Origin: Mermis nigrescens
Lineage: Eukaryota; Nematoda; Enoplea; Mermithida; Mermithidae
Direction of reading: 5' to 3'
Length of the DNA stretch: 64,000 nt
Assembly (NCBI GenBank): GCA_036768485.1
Contig: JAVLUZ010000273.1
Span: forward strand, 2,625,015-2,689,014
The notes under the pieces were generated by a model. That model was given only the letters and a program-made list of their open reading frames with translations, ran no database searches and was not told where the DNA came from. Within the stretch, counting starts at the first letter, position 1. Each line of letters begins with the position of its first letter. Both the position numbers and the translations under genes were made by a program. This document shows positions 22,960 to 34,034 of this stretch, in pieces.

Positions 22960-23525
22960 TGTTACGAATTGTTCTCGGACACTCGGAACACTTATCGTAA
23001 TATTCCCTTTAAGCTGCGTTTAGTACGTATTAAAACCGCCCAGAAACAAATTATATTCGCTTCTAATTTAAGCTAAGCGACTTGCTAATTTCTATCGTAG
23101 TTGGGATAAGGCCTCCCATCGTTTTTAAGTAAGTTTCAGGCGTTCAGCTCAACTAATCAACTTCTCTGCAGACTATTAATACATATGCTTGCTACAGCTG
23201 AGTAAGTTGCTGTGCGTGTATTGTCGAAAAGTGGTAATGCATACAGTATATAGACGTGAGATAAAGTACTAAACGGCCGGACGAAAACCCGACCTATTAC
23301 TGTTGTGCCTAACAGAGTGCACTAAGACATATTATACGTGTACGAATAAACAGATCATTATTCACACAAAACAAAGGCCGGCGGTTCCTTCGCCTACTGC
23401 CAATTGGTAACGTCCCTATTGAGACGAGCTGTGGCCATGGTCGAATATCCAATATGTGCCAAAATATGCGTAGAAATGCAGGTGCGACGAAGTATGTGCA
23501 AGAATACGAAGCTGTTCCCTTTACA
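22960..23525 (-). repeat. 5' LTR
   Basis: About 566 bp, same termini as the other LTR (TGTTACGAATT... to ...TGTTCCCTTTACA on the plus strand). Differences from the partner are mostly single substitutions plus three one-base indels. CTCG follows at 23526-23529, completing the target duplication. Confidence 0.95.
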
Positions 23526-23529
23526 CTCG

Positions 23530-24268
23530 TTTTGGCTACGGGAACATCGTTTTTAATGTTTATTTCTATGAAAAGTTATAGAGCAGTACTAAATGAGTAT
23601 TTTTGGCCTATTTACAGCGATATCGTTAGAACTCAAAAAAAATGGGGTTCTAATAAAAACTTTGTGCTTTATTGCTTTTCAGCTTTTCAAATGCATCTGT
23701 TTAACGTAACAGAACTCTACTTTTTCTGTTTTTGCATGTCCATGAGGTAACTGTTTTTTCGTTATAACTCGTTCAAAAATGAATTTCTCAAAAATTAACG
23801 TACATATTCTGTAAGAGCATAAAAGGTTGCATAGAATGAAAGCAGCAATTGCCGGAGTATGTAAAGGTGCAGCTTAACATAGACTAGGACGGCGTCCTTT
23901 GATGCTACCCCTCGACTGCAACAAACATGGTAAACGGAGGGACCATTCACTATCTTTCGAATGCGACCACGCGTGCACATTATCACCAAAATCTAAAACT
24001 TCAGCGAATACATTCTGGGTGTTAAAGGCAATGCCTCATATAAATTAACTTTGTTTTAAATTTTGAATAAACAAAAATACGAGTATGTACAGTCAAGAAG
24101 ACCACAAATAACGTTGCTCAAGCACAGGCAACAGGCGCTTGTGACTTGCCTGCACGTCGGCCAAAATTTGATATTGGTAAACACGTGCGTCAAAAGAATA
24201 TTGCCTGTCACTTTGACTGCCAAGTGCTTGTAGGACATACGCTTGAGCGACGTTACTTGTGGTCTTGA
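23530..24268. other. Non-coding flank of the LTR element
   Basis: No supported gene. The frame 23454-23750 begins inside the LTR and is fortuitous. Other frames here are short and without motif. Confidence 0.5.
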
Positions 24269-24276
24269 GTCTTGAC

Positions 24277-24525
24277 CATACGTGGGCAGCAAGAAAATTC
24301 TGGGGGTTGCAAGATTCTTTGAAGGTCAAAAATGGCCTCAAAAATGGTGGTTTGGCGATAAAAACACCATTTTTCGACGTTTCTCATCAAGCACTATCCA
24401 TTGGCATCAAAAAATTGCGGAAAAAAACGAAAAAAAATTTTCAAAAATTGAATTCTGGGGGGTATTCTGATTTCTGGGGGGGGTGGTATTTTGGTTTCTG
24501 GGGGTGCATACCATCCCCACGTGTG
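24277..24525 (+). mobile_element. Family A MITE, copy A4
   Basis: Starts CATACGTGGGCAG and ends CCCCACGTGTG. Perfect 8-bp duplications GTCTTGAC lie at 24269-24276 and 24526-24533. The core carries TTTTTCGACGTTTCTCATCA and CACTATCCATTGGCATC, conserved across the family. Confidence 0.88.
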
Positions 24526-24533
24526 GTCTTGAC

Positions 24534-24772
24534 CATACGTGGGCAGCAAGAAAATTCTGGGGGGAGGGGTCCAAGATTTTTGAAGGTCAAAAAATGGTGA
24601 TATGGCGATAAAAACACCATTTTTCGACGTTTCTCATCAAGCACTATCCATTGGCATCTAAAAATTGCGAAAAAAACGAAAAAAATTCCAAAACTTGATT
24701 TCTGGGGGGGGTCTTTTGGTTTCTGGGGGGGGGTCCAGACCCTCCCCCCAGATCCCCTTACGCCCATGTGCG
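24534..24772 (+). mobile_element. Family A MITE, copy A5, adjacent to A4
   Basis: Starts CATACGTGGGCAG, ends CGCCCATGTGCG, and is flanked by GTCTTGAC at 24526-24533 and 24773-24780. It shares the middle duplication with A4, so one copy inserted exactly into the target duplication of the other. Confidence 0.88.
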
Positions 24773-24788
24773 GTCTTGACTCTATGAC

Positions 24789-24995
24789 CATACCTGGGCG
24801 CGGGGTTTTGAGGGTATGCATCTCCCCAGAAGCCAAGACACTTCCCCGGGACTCAACTTTCGGATTGTTTTTTTTGCAATTTTTTGATGCAAATGGATAG
24901 TGCTTCATGAGAAACGTTGAAAAATCGTGTTTTCCACCAAACCACCATTTTTAAGGCAATTTTTTTACCTTTGAAAAATCTTGCATCCCCAGAAT
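24789..24995 (-). mobile_element. Family A MITE, copy A6, truncated
   Basis: Reverse-oriented: starts CATACCTGGGCGCGGGG and keeps the GATGCAAATGGATAGTGCTTC core. The far end, after CTTGCATCCCC, has lost its terminal repeat. Only 8 bp separate it from the A5 target duplication. Confidence 0.7.
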
Positions 24996-25338
24996 GACTC
25001 GATTTTACATTGCTTTTGTAGTTACTTCCATGCATAGGAGCAAAACGTACATAGATGGCCCCGGTACATACGTATGTAAGATTCTAGACCATCCAGAGTT
25101 TCGATGATTGAGATAGGTTAACATAGAATCAAAGTGTATGCAAGATTTCAAAGTGATTTCATTCCTTTGCAATTTTCGACGCAAATGAACAAAGGACGAG
25201 AAAAGCCAAAAAGAGCAGCGCCTGCGCGCTATTAATTTTCCATCATCGTTTTGGTTTTCTTAAATTTTTGAACACACTTTCCAACCCCGTACAAGAATTA
25301 AGCCGTTGCCCATGCTTGTAGGGTCATCATATCAGCAT

Positions 25339-25839
25339 CATAGGTGGGCAGCACAAAAATTCTGGGGGGGGATGATAAAATTTCTGGAGGGGGTTAAAAA
25401 ATTTTTAAAGGTCAAAAAATAGTCTTAAAAGTGCCATACGTAGGCAGCAAGAAAATTCTGGGGGGGGGGTGCAAGATTTTTTTGGAGGTCGAAAAATGGC
25501 CTTAAAAATGGTGGTATGGCGATAAAAACACCATTTTTCGACGTTTCTCATCAAGCACTATCCATTGGCATCAAAAATTGCAGAAAAAAACTTTAAAAAA
25601 TTGAATTCGGGGGGGGGGTATTTTGGTTTCTGGGGGGCGCATACCCCCAAACCCCACGCCCAGGCATGGTCTTATGGCGAAAAAACACAATTTTTCGATG
25701 TTTCTCATCAAGCACTATCCAATGGCATCAAAAAATTGCTAAAAAAGCAAAAAAATTTTCTGGGGGGGTATTTTGATTTCTGGGGGGGGGGTATTTCAAC
25801 TTCTGGAAGGCTGCCCCCCAGCCCCCACACCCATGTGTG
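25339..25839 (+). mobile_element. Family A MITE, copy A7, with A8 nested
   Basis: Starts CATAGGTGGGCAGCAC and ends CACACCCATGTGTG, with perfect flanking 8-mers ATCAGCAT at 25331-25338 and 25840-25847. Another A element (A8) interrupts it at 25435-25668. Confidence 0.82.
25435..25668 (+). mobile_element. Family A MITE, copy A8, inside A7
   Basis: Starts CATACGTAGGCAGCAAG and ends CACGCCCAGGCATG. A7 sequence resumes at TCTTATGGCG. No clean duplication is visible at the join, so the boundary is approximate. Confidence 0.7.
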
Positions 25840-26185
25840 ATCAGCATACGTTGATTTTACTACGTCACAACTTTTTCATTCACGACAAGAACTACAATGA
25901 AATACGAAAACGGCAATAATTAACTAATCTTCAAAGGGAATAGAGTATCTTCAAATCTATGTGAGCTATTCATTTCAGGCGCAGAACGATTCAATCTATC
26001 ATTCAATTCAGTATGTCCACGGATCCGCGCCTTCTGGCAATTTTCTATTTGCAAATAAGCCAGATTGGCCCTTATAATCGGTGAGGCGAAGGTCGTAATA
26101 TTGATTGTACAACTTATCTAGAAAAAACAACAACAATGAATTCTGAAGAATGTGCAGACACAGTGAACCATATTATTCAAGAAAC

Positions 26186-27180
26186 GGATCTAGTATACAA
26201 TTTACCCCCAGCGTTTTTTTGCCGAATCATATAAGCTACAGTAACCGAACTTTACAAGGAGATAGCTATAAGCCTATTGTACTGATCTGTCAAAATTGAT
26301 TGCCTTACGATGTAAACTTACTGCTTTACACTCACAGTTTACAACGTACCAACGGCATCTAAAAATTGTAAACGATGCGGTGGAGTTTCAAACAATGCAG
26401 TTTTTGTAACTCAATCAACATCCTACAATAGAAAAAAGTTTAAAAAGAGTAAGTTCAAAGTGACTTTAAAGTAGAGCAAGTTTTTTGAAAATTTTTTTAA
26501 AGCAGTAAGTTTACACCGTGAGTTAATCAATTTTGCCAGATTAGTACAATAGGCTTATAGCCATAGGTGGGCAGCACCAAAATTCTGGGGGAGGGGATGA
26601 AAAAATTTCTGGAGGGGGTGAAAAAATTTTTAAAGGTCAAAAAAATGGTCTTAAAAGTGGTCATATGGCGAAGCAGAACACCATTTTTCGACTATTCTCA
26701 TCGAGCACTATCCAATGGCATCAAAAATTGCTAAAAAAGCAAAAAAATTTTTTTCTGTGGGGGAGGGGGTATTTCAACTTCTGAGGTGCAGCCCCTAAAC
26801 TCCCACGCCCATGTGTGCTTATAGCTATCTCCTTGTAAAGTTTGGTTACTGTAGCTTTTATGGATCGGCTAAAAACGCTAGGGGAAGGGTAAATTGTATA
26901 CTAGATCCCTTACTTTTTTTTAAACTTACTTTTTTCATGTTGGATGTTGATTGAGATACAAAAAACTGCTCTGTTTGAAACCCACCGAATCGTTTACAAT
27001 TTTTAGATGCCCTTAGTACGTTGTAAACTGTGAGTGTAAAGCAGTAAGTTTACACCGTAAGTTAATCAATTTTGCCAGATTAGTACTATAGGCTTATAGC
27101 TATCTCCTTGTGAAGTTTGGTTACTGTAGCTTATATGGATCGGCTAAAAAACGCTGGGGGTTAAATTGTATACTAGATCC
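26186..27180. mobile_element. Element X: long-armed inverted-repeat element, TSD CAAGAAAC
   Basis: Outer ends GGATCTAGTATACAATTTA are inverted, and perfect 8-mers CAAGAAAC flank it at 26178-26185 and 27181-27188. The left arm (about 26186-26450) is repeated inverted at the right (about 26912-27180). A third, partial inverted arm with its own terminus ends at 26909, so three arms are present. A9 lies inside. GG-starting ends with 8-bp duplication could suit Merlin-like or another superfamily; no transposase is present. Confidence 0.75.
26562..26817 (+). mobile_element. Family A MITE, copy A9, inside X
   Basis: Starts CATAGGTGGGCAGCACC, ends CGCCCATGTGTG, with perfect 8-mers CTTATAGC at 26554-26561 and 26818-26825. 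Removing it restores the X arm sequence GGCTTATAGCTATCTCC. Confidence 0.88.
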
Positions 27181-27188
27181 CAAGAAAC

Positions 27189-27919
27189 AATTTTATCCTC
27201 TTAATTACACATAAGCACGGCCACATATGTAAGAGCGATGACAGGGGACCCTCCTAGCCAGGCCCAATCGTCCTTCAACTCCAAAAACTGTCCCCGCCCC
27301 CTCGATTTCTGGCGAAAAACTTACATCTTAAGGACATTGTTACAATTTCTTTTATGTTTGGCCAAAAATTATAGGTTACTTATTCCCCTTATTCTACAAA
27401 AATTGCCGAACATCCCACTTCAAAATAATGAGCAATTGCATTTGGGTTTAGGAATTCTCTGAAACCTTGAGAATCCGAAAGACCGACTGCCACCCACCAA
27501 TACAATTTTTCATAGTTCTTTCCCGATTTTGCCCATAGACGCACATGACCAGGATCGGCAGGGGGTGTTCCAGGGACCCAGACCAGTAAATTTAGTGTTC
27601 ACGCTTTATTTTGATAGTCGAGTGATGAAAATGGTCATGAAATAACTTACATAAAACGCTTTTGCGTAGTAGTATCGCATTTTGAGCAGCTTTTGTCTAG
27701 CTATCGCTTTAATTCGGGAGAATACAGAGCTTTATCGATTTGGCGAGCAAAGAGCACATAGAATTACTAATCCAGCACACTCTTCCCCCCACAAAATTAT
27801 GTAGAAAATGTTTGGTCGGTTCAAAATCACCAAACAAGACTCTTGGTTGATACTTCAGCGACCACCTATATACGCTTGCATGAGTTTGCTCCAGCAGGCT
27901 TTAGAATTTGACTGATACC
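27189..27919. other. Non-coding stretch, no gene recognised
   Basis: No supported gene. The plus-strand frame 27238-27462 has no recognisable motif. Confidence 0.5.
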
Positions 27920-28126
27920 CAGGGGCGGATATGATCGCAGGGGCAGTGGGAGGGCTGCTGCACCCCCACCATTGGCGCCGAAATAGTGCGCAAAATGTAA
28001 GGATTTTTGAGCGATCTTTAGCCAATGTCTGGTTAAAAGCGGCTAATTTTTCTACCCAAATCAGGGTTCGACGCCCCCCATTAGGGGTACCGCCCATCGA
28101 TAGGAAAATCCTGCGATCCACCACTG
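27920..28126 (-). mobile_element. Family C MITE, copy C2
   Basis: Starts CAGGGGCGGATATGATC and ends GCGATCCACCACTG. Flanking 8-mers CTGATACC and CTGATACA differ at one base. Confidence 0.8.
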
Positions 28127-28573
28127 CTGATACACGTATGCTCGCAATGCAAATTCGGAATGGAGTCACTAGTCAATAAACATGGGCAAAAATTTGGCTG
28201 TCGTCAGAAATTGAAATGCATTTGCAAAAACTTACACGCCCAGGTGTGCTCACTACACATGAACGTAGGCGGTTCTGAATAGGCACCCCCAAGATCAAAA
28301 TACGTTCGCAGGCTTCAAATTATTAATCAACAAAAAAATAAGAAGTGAGTTTATCAGCGATTAAATGCAAAGCTTCACAAGATAATTAATTACCTGTAGC
28401 AAGCGGGTGATGAGAATGAGAATGTACTACTTTGTTTAAAAACAGTTTGTAATGACCCCAATGCGCTTGAAGTATAGTATGAGTGAAAATTGCAGACTGT
28501 TAGAGAACAACGAAACGTAAATTAAAGGTACAAATACGCATCATCTAAGGCATGATTTAGAAACATTTTCGAC

Positions 28574-29176
28574 CACAGATGCACAGCATGGCCGATTTAG
28601 GGGGAGGAAGTGGGGAAGCCAGTCTGGGGTGGGTCAAGAATCGAACTTTTTGGGCCAAAATGACCTCAAAAAGTAGTATAAATGCTAAAATAACATTAAA
28701 ACTACTAAGTTATCACAAAGTTTCCGATCAATTTATGACACTTTGAAGAAAATTCACAATTTTCATCCGTTTTTGCCTTCATTTTGCTACATTTTCACAA
28801 GAAAATTTCACATTTTTTCATTCTGGGAGGAGGAAGGAGGTGGGAAGGAAGGTAGGGTGGGAAGTCTAGCCCCCAACCACACCTGGGCGTGGGGTTTTGG
28901 GGGGTATGCACCCCCCAGAAACCAAAATACCCCCCCCCCCAGAAATCAAAATGCCCCCCCCCCCCCGCAGAATTCAATTTTTGGAAATTTTTTTTCGCTT
29001 TTTTCGCAATTTTTTGATGCCAATGGATAGTGCTTGATGAGAAACGTCGAAAAATGGTGTTTTTCTCCACCATACCACCATTTTTAAGGCCATTTTTTGA
29101 CCTTCAAAAAAATCTTGCACCCCCCCCCCAGAAATTTCTTGCTGCCCACGTATGCCCCCAACCCTCGACATGCATG
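28574..29176. mobile_element. Possible K-related element split by A10
   Basis: The left part begins CACAGATGCACAGCATGG, resembling the K terminus CATACATGCACAGCATGG. The right part, after A10, ends in GACATGCATGTCTG. Flanking 8-mers match only partly. Assignment is tentative. Confidence 0.35.
28878..29154 (-). mobile_element. Family A MITE, copy A10
   Basis: Reverse orientation: starts CACACCTGGGCGTGGGG, ends CTTGCTGCCCACGTATG. Perfect 8-mers CCCCCAAC lie at 28870-28877 and 29155-29162. Confidence 0.88.
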
Positions 29177-29179
29177 TCT

Positions 29180-29512
29180 GTCAACGACCCTCCCTCGAAA
29201 GAATTTTCTTCTTTTATTAACTCTCATCAACCCTCCAGAATCTGTGGTTTTTTCAATAGTTTACAAAGAATTCCAAGAAATTGATAGATTTTCATTTTCC
29301 AAATATCTACTCATTTTCTGACTATATTTTGTCCAATTTGTTCGAACTTTTCTGACATTTTTTCGAAATTGTTTAATGTCCATATGCACTATAAACACGG
29401 AGCCTCGTCAGAAACGCCTGAAAATGATGTTTTTGACTCGTACGCACAAATTCTAAGCCCAAAAAAGGCAATTTGAAATTTCAGCCCCGACACGTTTTCA
29501 TCCTGTGCATGT
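29180..29512 (-). mobile_element. Degraded K-related fragment
   Basis: Contains GTCAGAAACGCCTGAAAATG and AATTCTAAGCCCAAAAAAGG, the reverse of K-family segments (TTTTTGGCGTTTCTGACGAT), and ends CTGTGCATGTCTGGG. Ends are not defined. Confidence 0.35.
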
Positions 29513-29773
29513 CTGGGCAAAGAATCATAAGAAAACGATCAGCTAGCAAATGATACAAAATTACTAGTAGTGCACAAAAAATAATGAAGATGAAAAATCG
29601 GAAATAAATTAGTTGATTATTCTTCTAAAAAAAGAATGCATATAAATATAAAAGTCAACGGGGACAAGAAATCCCGAAGTTCAAATCAGACAAATAAACA
29701 AACAAATAACTTGCATAAGTCGATGATTTTATCAGATGGATACAGTTTTAGGACGCCTTTCTATATACGTATA

Positions 29774-29949
29774 CAGGGGCGAATTTAGGGGTGGCGGGGG
29801 AGGGCGGCCGCCCCCCTAATGGCCCAAAATAGTACGCAAAATTATGAATTTCTGAGCGATTTTTAGCGATTTTCGGGTTAAAACGGTTAATTTTTCCGCC
29901 CAAGTCAGGGTTCCCCCCCCTTAGGAGTACAATCCTGGATCCGCCACTG
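29774..29949 (-). mobile_element. Family C MITE, copy C3
   Basis: Starts CAGGGGCGAATTTAGGGG and ends CCTGGATCCGCCACTG. Perfect 8-bp duplications TACGTATA at 29766-29773 and 29950-29957. One of the cleanest copies in the window. Confidence 0.9.
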
Positions 29950-30277
29950 TACGTATACAAATAACTTTAGGTCAAAAACTGTAAAAGAGCCTAAAACATC
30001 AAAAAATTCTATATGCTTCGAGTCCAAATTTCTGATTTACTTCTTATGTAGGTTCGGAATGACGAACTTGACTTAAAAGCAAAATTTTCTGATTAGTCAA
30101 AGCTTGGCGCTGTTTTGGAAACTTAATGTTTATTTTCTACCAGAAACCTGGAAACTCGCAAAACAAAACTTCCACAGGTAGAATAACTTAATTTTACCAC
30201 ATAGAAAGCGGTATATATTGGACCATACCCACTAAAGTAATACTCTAAGTTTTAATAACACATGGGAGCATACGCAT

Positions 30278-30672
30278 TCTTGAGAGGAGGTTCGAGGGTT
30301 TTGACCACTTATAATGGTTTCTGGCCGACCCCTCTACCGTAAAACCACTGCGAACCCCCCAAAGAATCGTCAATTTCTTGTAAAAATTGTAAAAAGAGTG
30401 CCTTTCAAAATTTTTTTATAACATTTTCGGCTCTGAAGTCTCAAATTTTCGATGCGTCGCGCCATATACATACATATTTTTTGACAACAGTTCGTTCGAT
30501 TCATTTAATATTTTTTATAAATTTGTTTCGAGATTTTTAGATCGCCTAGCAGGAATAAGCATTGTCCTGAAAGTTAAAAAAGTTTTCGACGTGTGCCCAT
30601 CATTTTTAACAAAACAAACACTTTTTAAAAATTTATAGGGCCTCCCCTAGAATTCCCAAGCTGTACATGTCT
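30278..30672 (-). mobile_element. Degraded K-related fragment
   Basis: Runs of CGACCCCTCTACC and AACCCCCCAAAGAATCGTC, then CTAGAATTCCCAAGCTGTACA and TGTCTG at the end, resemble a reversed K copy. No target duplication was found. Confidence 0.3.
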
Positions 30673-30754
30673 GCCGGGATCTGAAGTATTTTCCTAGTAA
30701 TACTCTGTCCATTCATTCTTTCAGACACTTTTTGTCCGTCATTTTGTGCATATC

Positions 30755-30939
30755 CAGTGGCGGATCTAGGATTTTCCTAAGGGGGAGGGGGCGGTACCCC
30801 TAAGAGGGGGGAACCCTGACTTGGGCGGAAAAATTAGCCGTTTTAGCCCGAAAATCGCTAAAAATCGCTGAAAAATGCTTAATTTTGTGCACCATTTTGG
30901 GCCAATGGGGGGGGGGCGCCCTCCCCTAAATCCGCCCTG
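30755..30939 (+). mobile_element. Family C MITE, copy C4
   Basis: Starts CAGTGGCGGATCTAGGATTT, ends CTAAATCCGCCCTG. Flanking 8-mers TGCATATC and TGCATATT differ at one base. Confidence 0.85.
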
Positions 30940-30947
30940 TGCATATT

Positions 30948-32183
30948 TGATAGTCCGGGTCATTCCGTAATTCTTATTATCATTTGTTTTCATGCAAACG
31001 AAGTCGTAAATATTCAAGAAGACTAAAACAACAAATTGAAACATTCTCATGAATTATGAGGCGGGGGAGGGTGCGGTACAGCGAAAATATGCGAAAAACC
31101 AGCGTAAAAACATCATTTTAGCGCCATGATTAGCCGAAAAATTAATCATTTACCCCTACCCCTCCAAGGAAACTCAGTTTACCCCTTCCAAGAACTTGCT
31201 CAAAATTTCCCGGCATTTCGCGCCGGAAAAACATCTTTACTACTACATTTATTCACATTCTTAGCAGCCTCTTATACCTAGCCATATTTCTGTAGTTTTC
31301 TTCAATTTTTAGCATAAATTATAAAATTTTCAGCTTTTCGCTTCGAATGGTTTTATTGGCTCTGCTCCAAAAGCACAAAAAACATCAAATAATAAGTCAT
31401 ACAAAAGTTCATAAAAGTAATTCATTCGAAATTTTAATAATTTTTTAGCGTTTCGCATTGGGGTTTAGCTAATGGTAATGAAAAAAGATCAGGTTGGCAG
31501 GGGAGGGGGTGAAATCCCAGAAATCTTAAATAATCACGATTTTTTTGCTGTTTACACGACCGAAATGGTCAAAATAGCCTATGAAACGTTTTTTCAAAGT
31601 AATATCAAATTTCTGAAGGATTTGTAATCCATTTTGACAATATTATATCACTTTCAACTACATAAAAAAATACAGAAATTAATTAATTCTGGGCGCTTTT
31701 TAAGTAAAAAGTACATAAAAGTACTAAACGATAATTTTATATAATCAATATATAAAATATTAATAATATATTACTATATTAATAAAACGCGCGAATTTAT
31801 AGCCATTATCCCGAATTTTACAAATTTTTCCGGCTAAATGACATTTACAGACTTTCTTGGCGCTCCAAAGGCTTGATTCTGAGCGAAAAGCTTAGTTTAT
31901 GCACAGAACAAGATTATTTAGTTCTTAACATAAATTATCAAGTATTTTTTCTGTGCTTTGCGCCGACTTTTGTACTAATTTTGAGCGTGTATCATAGAAA
32001 TTCTTCAAAGATTTCTAATCTTTTCCGGATCAAAAATGATTCATCAAATGATGGAAAAACATCGATAGTTCAAGCATAATGGATGGTTTTTATGGACACT
32101 TTTTTGACACTCTGACCCTTCGGCGGAGGGTAAATCTCCCACTCACCTCCCTGTATGCATGATACCGCTCACTTTACAACAAT
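30948..32183. other. Non-coding AT-rich stretch
   Basis: No supported gene. A TTTCGCGCCGGAAAA hairpin-like motif near 31217 is shared with other element families (see findings). A short AT-only run (TATAAAATATTAATAATATA type) lies around 31735-31785. Confidence 0.5.
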
Positions 32184-32364
32184 CAGGCACGTAGCTCTGG
32201 AGTAATGGGGGGGGTGGTCCGGACTCCCCCAAAATTCAGAAAAAATTGGAAAAATAGGACTTTTAAAACGTTATTTTATGCTATTTTTGACCTTCTTTTG
32301 GACCACGGACCCGCCAAAATTAGTGTTGGTCGAACCCAAAATAGGACGGCCAGCTACGTGCTTG
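32184..32364 (+). mobile_element. Family B MITE, uninterrupted copy B2
   Basis: Starts CAGGCACGTAGCTCTGG and ends CAGCTACGTGCTTG. It contains in one piece the segments separated in B1. The flanking 8-mers are not a clear duplication (ACAACAAT and AGGACAAC share ACAAC). Confidence 0.65.
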
Positions 32365-32675
32365 AGGACAACCCTCGTCCTTCACTGCTATTCCGATTTT
32401 TTTAGGGATTTTCAAAAGTTTTAAACTACCCAGACCCCCCCTCCACATTGGTTGCTGCCTATGTGTCCTCTAGTCTGTAGACCCCAACAACCAAGATGCT
32501 TATCTAGTAGAAAACCCCGAAAAAGACACCTCAAGGTCATGCACATATGTATAAAAGCCCCGCAAAACATTAGACCCCTCTACTGGAATAGTTTTTGAAA
32601 GTTTTTAGTTTTTTTTGATAGATATCGACGGACAGAGATTGACGAGAAACGTCAAAAAATTGTGTTCTTGGTCCC

Positions 32676-33094
32676 CATAAATGCACAGCATGGGAATTCT
32701 GGGTCGGGGGAGGGGGGGGTGAAAACCTAAAGTTCCTTTTTCGGGCCCAAAAATGGCCGGTACGCGTTAAAAAAACATCGTTTTTTGGCGTTTCTGACGA
32801 TACTCTATCCTTCTAGAGCATAAAATCATGAAGAGATTCCGAAAAAAGTCGAATAAATTGACCAATATATCGCTTAAAACAGGAATATATGGCGCGAAGC
32901 ACCGAAAATTTGGCGATTTTGAGCAAATAGATAGCCAAAAACCCTTAAAAAGGCACTTTTTCTACCAATTTTCAGGTAAGTTTAGGAAGCTTTTGAAAGA
33001 TCGCCAATTCTGGGGGATGGTGAAAAATTTTTTGCGGGGGTGAAAAATGATTCTGCGGGGGTGAAACCCCCAAACCCCTCCAGGATCATGTATG
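32676..33094 (+). mobile_element. Family K MITE, copy K2
   Basis: Starts CATAAATGCACAGCATGG and ends GGATCATGTATG; nearly colinear with K1 (7414-7822). It carries GGCGCGAAGCACCGAAAAT at 32891 where K1 has only GGCGGAAAAT. No clear target duplication. Confidence 0.7.
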
Positions 33095-33428
33095 GTGGTG
33101 ACCATTATGATGACAACAAGCAATTCATCAAGCGATCTGAAATGTAATAGTTTAAAAAAGATCACTCACAGCCAGTAATTGCTATACAGACATACGCAAC
33201 GTCCTTCATATTCCTCTTGTTTATCACGTTACGGAAAAAATAAGACCACGTAAAAGTCCCCATGTTTTACAGAACGTAGAAAATAAAAAAAAAACTGCGC
33301 CTAAAAATAAAAATCGCGAGGTAAATATAATGGAAACTAAAATGAGGAAGTATATACAGACAGGCGACTTCATATTTTTAAAATGATATATTTAGTAAGA
33401 TACATAGGCATGGCGAAGGATTAGAGCA

Positions 33429-34034
33429 TAGGCCGCTTTGAGGGGACGGATGCCCCCACCAATTGGTCAAAAAAAATGGTGAGATAAAGAATGGACTATA
33501 ATTTGCAATGATTTTTGGCCGTCATTGATCAGAATTTCTTCAATTTATCCGACGCCTTGCGCCGGATAATACCTATTAATGACAATTATTCACTTTCTTG
33601 GCTGCCTGGGAGTCATATATTTGCTCATGAAAAGGTTTTCAGAAGCAATTACAGCTTTTTTCAGCATAGCTTCATTCTATTTCCAGGCACATTTAAAAAA
33701 TTTTGGCGTTCCATGTAAAATGCTATTAATGAAATAGAGAAAGCAGTAATTAAAGCTTCTGAACGATTTTCAGCTTTAATTTCACGAGTTTTTGCTACAT
33801 TTTCGCTGAAATCAAAGGAATTTAATGATTTTTATGAGCAAAATTATCGAAATCCAGTAAAGAAATGTTGCGCCAAAGCGATTTTAAATAAAAACGGGCG
33901 ATGAAAAAGGTAAAAAAAACGCTAATGCGCACGTGAAGGGCTAATTTTTTACGCAATTTCGACTGTTTTCGGGAATTTACAGTATCACCACCCCACCCCC
34001 ACCCCCATCTAGAAAACTCCTAGATCCGCCACTG
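33429..34034 (+). mobile_element. Family F element (C-related ends), copy F1
   Basis: Shares GAGATAAAGAATGG, ATTTGCAATGATTTTTGG and ACCTATTAATGACA with F2 and F3, includes GACGCCTTGCGCCGG near 33551, and ends CCTAGATCCGCCACTG. The left end is eroded (GGCCGCTTTGAGGGG). Ends resemble family C, so F may be a longer relative. Confidence 0.6.

Larger units (their letters stand above)
14510..23525 (-). mobile_element. Ty3/gypsy-type LTR retrotransposon with envelope-like region
   Basis: A complete element transcribed right to left: LTR (22960-23525), primer-binding site, gag with two zinc knuckles, a long linker, an envelope-like glycoprotein region, protease, reverse transcriptase, RNase H, integrase, polypurine tract and LTR (14510-15072). 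LTRs are TG...CA bounded. The 4-bp duplication CTCG flanks it at 14506-14509 and 23526-23529. PR-RT-RH-IN order and the LTNAPASFQ/YLDD motifs place pol in the Ty3/gypsy group. Every coding region has stops or frameshifts, so this copy is not autonomous. The LTRs differ at about 20 positions by hand count, so the insertion is not very recent. Confidence 0.92.

Noticed and set aside
24441..24908. 155-residue minus-strand frame with Pro/Gly-rich segments
   Set aside because: It runs across A4, A5 and A6 and is built from the G-runs of family A MITEs.
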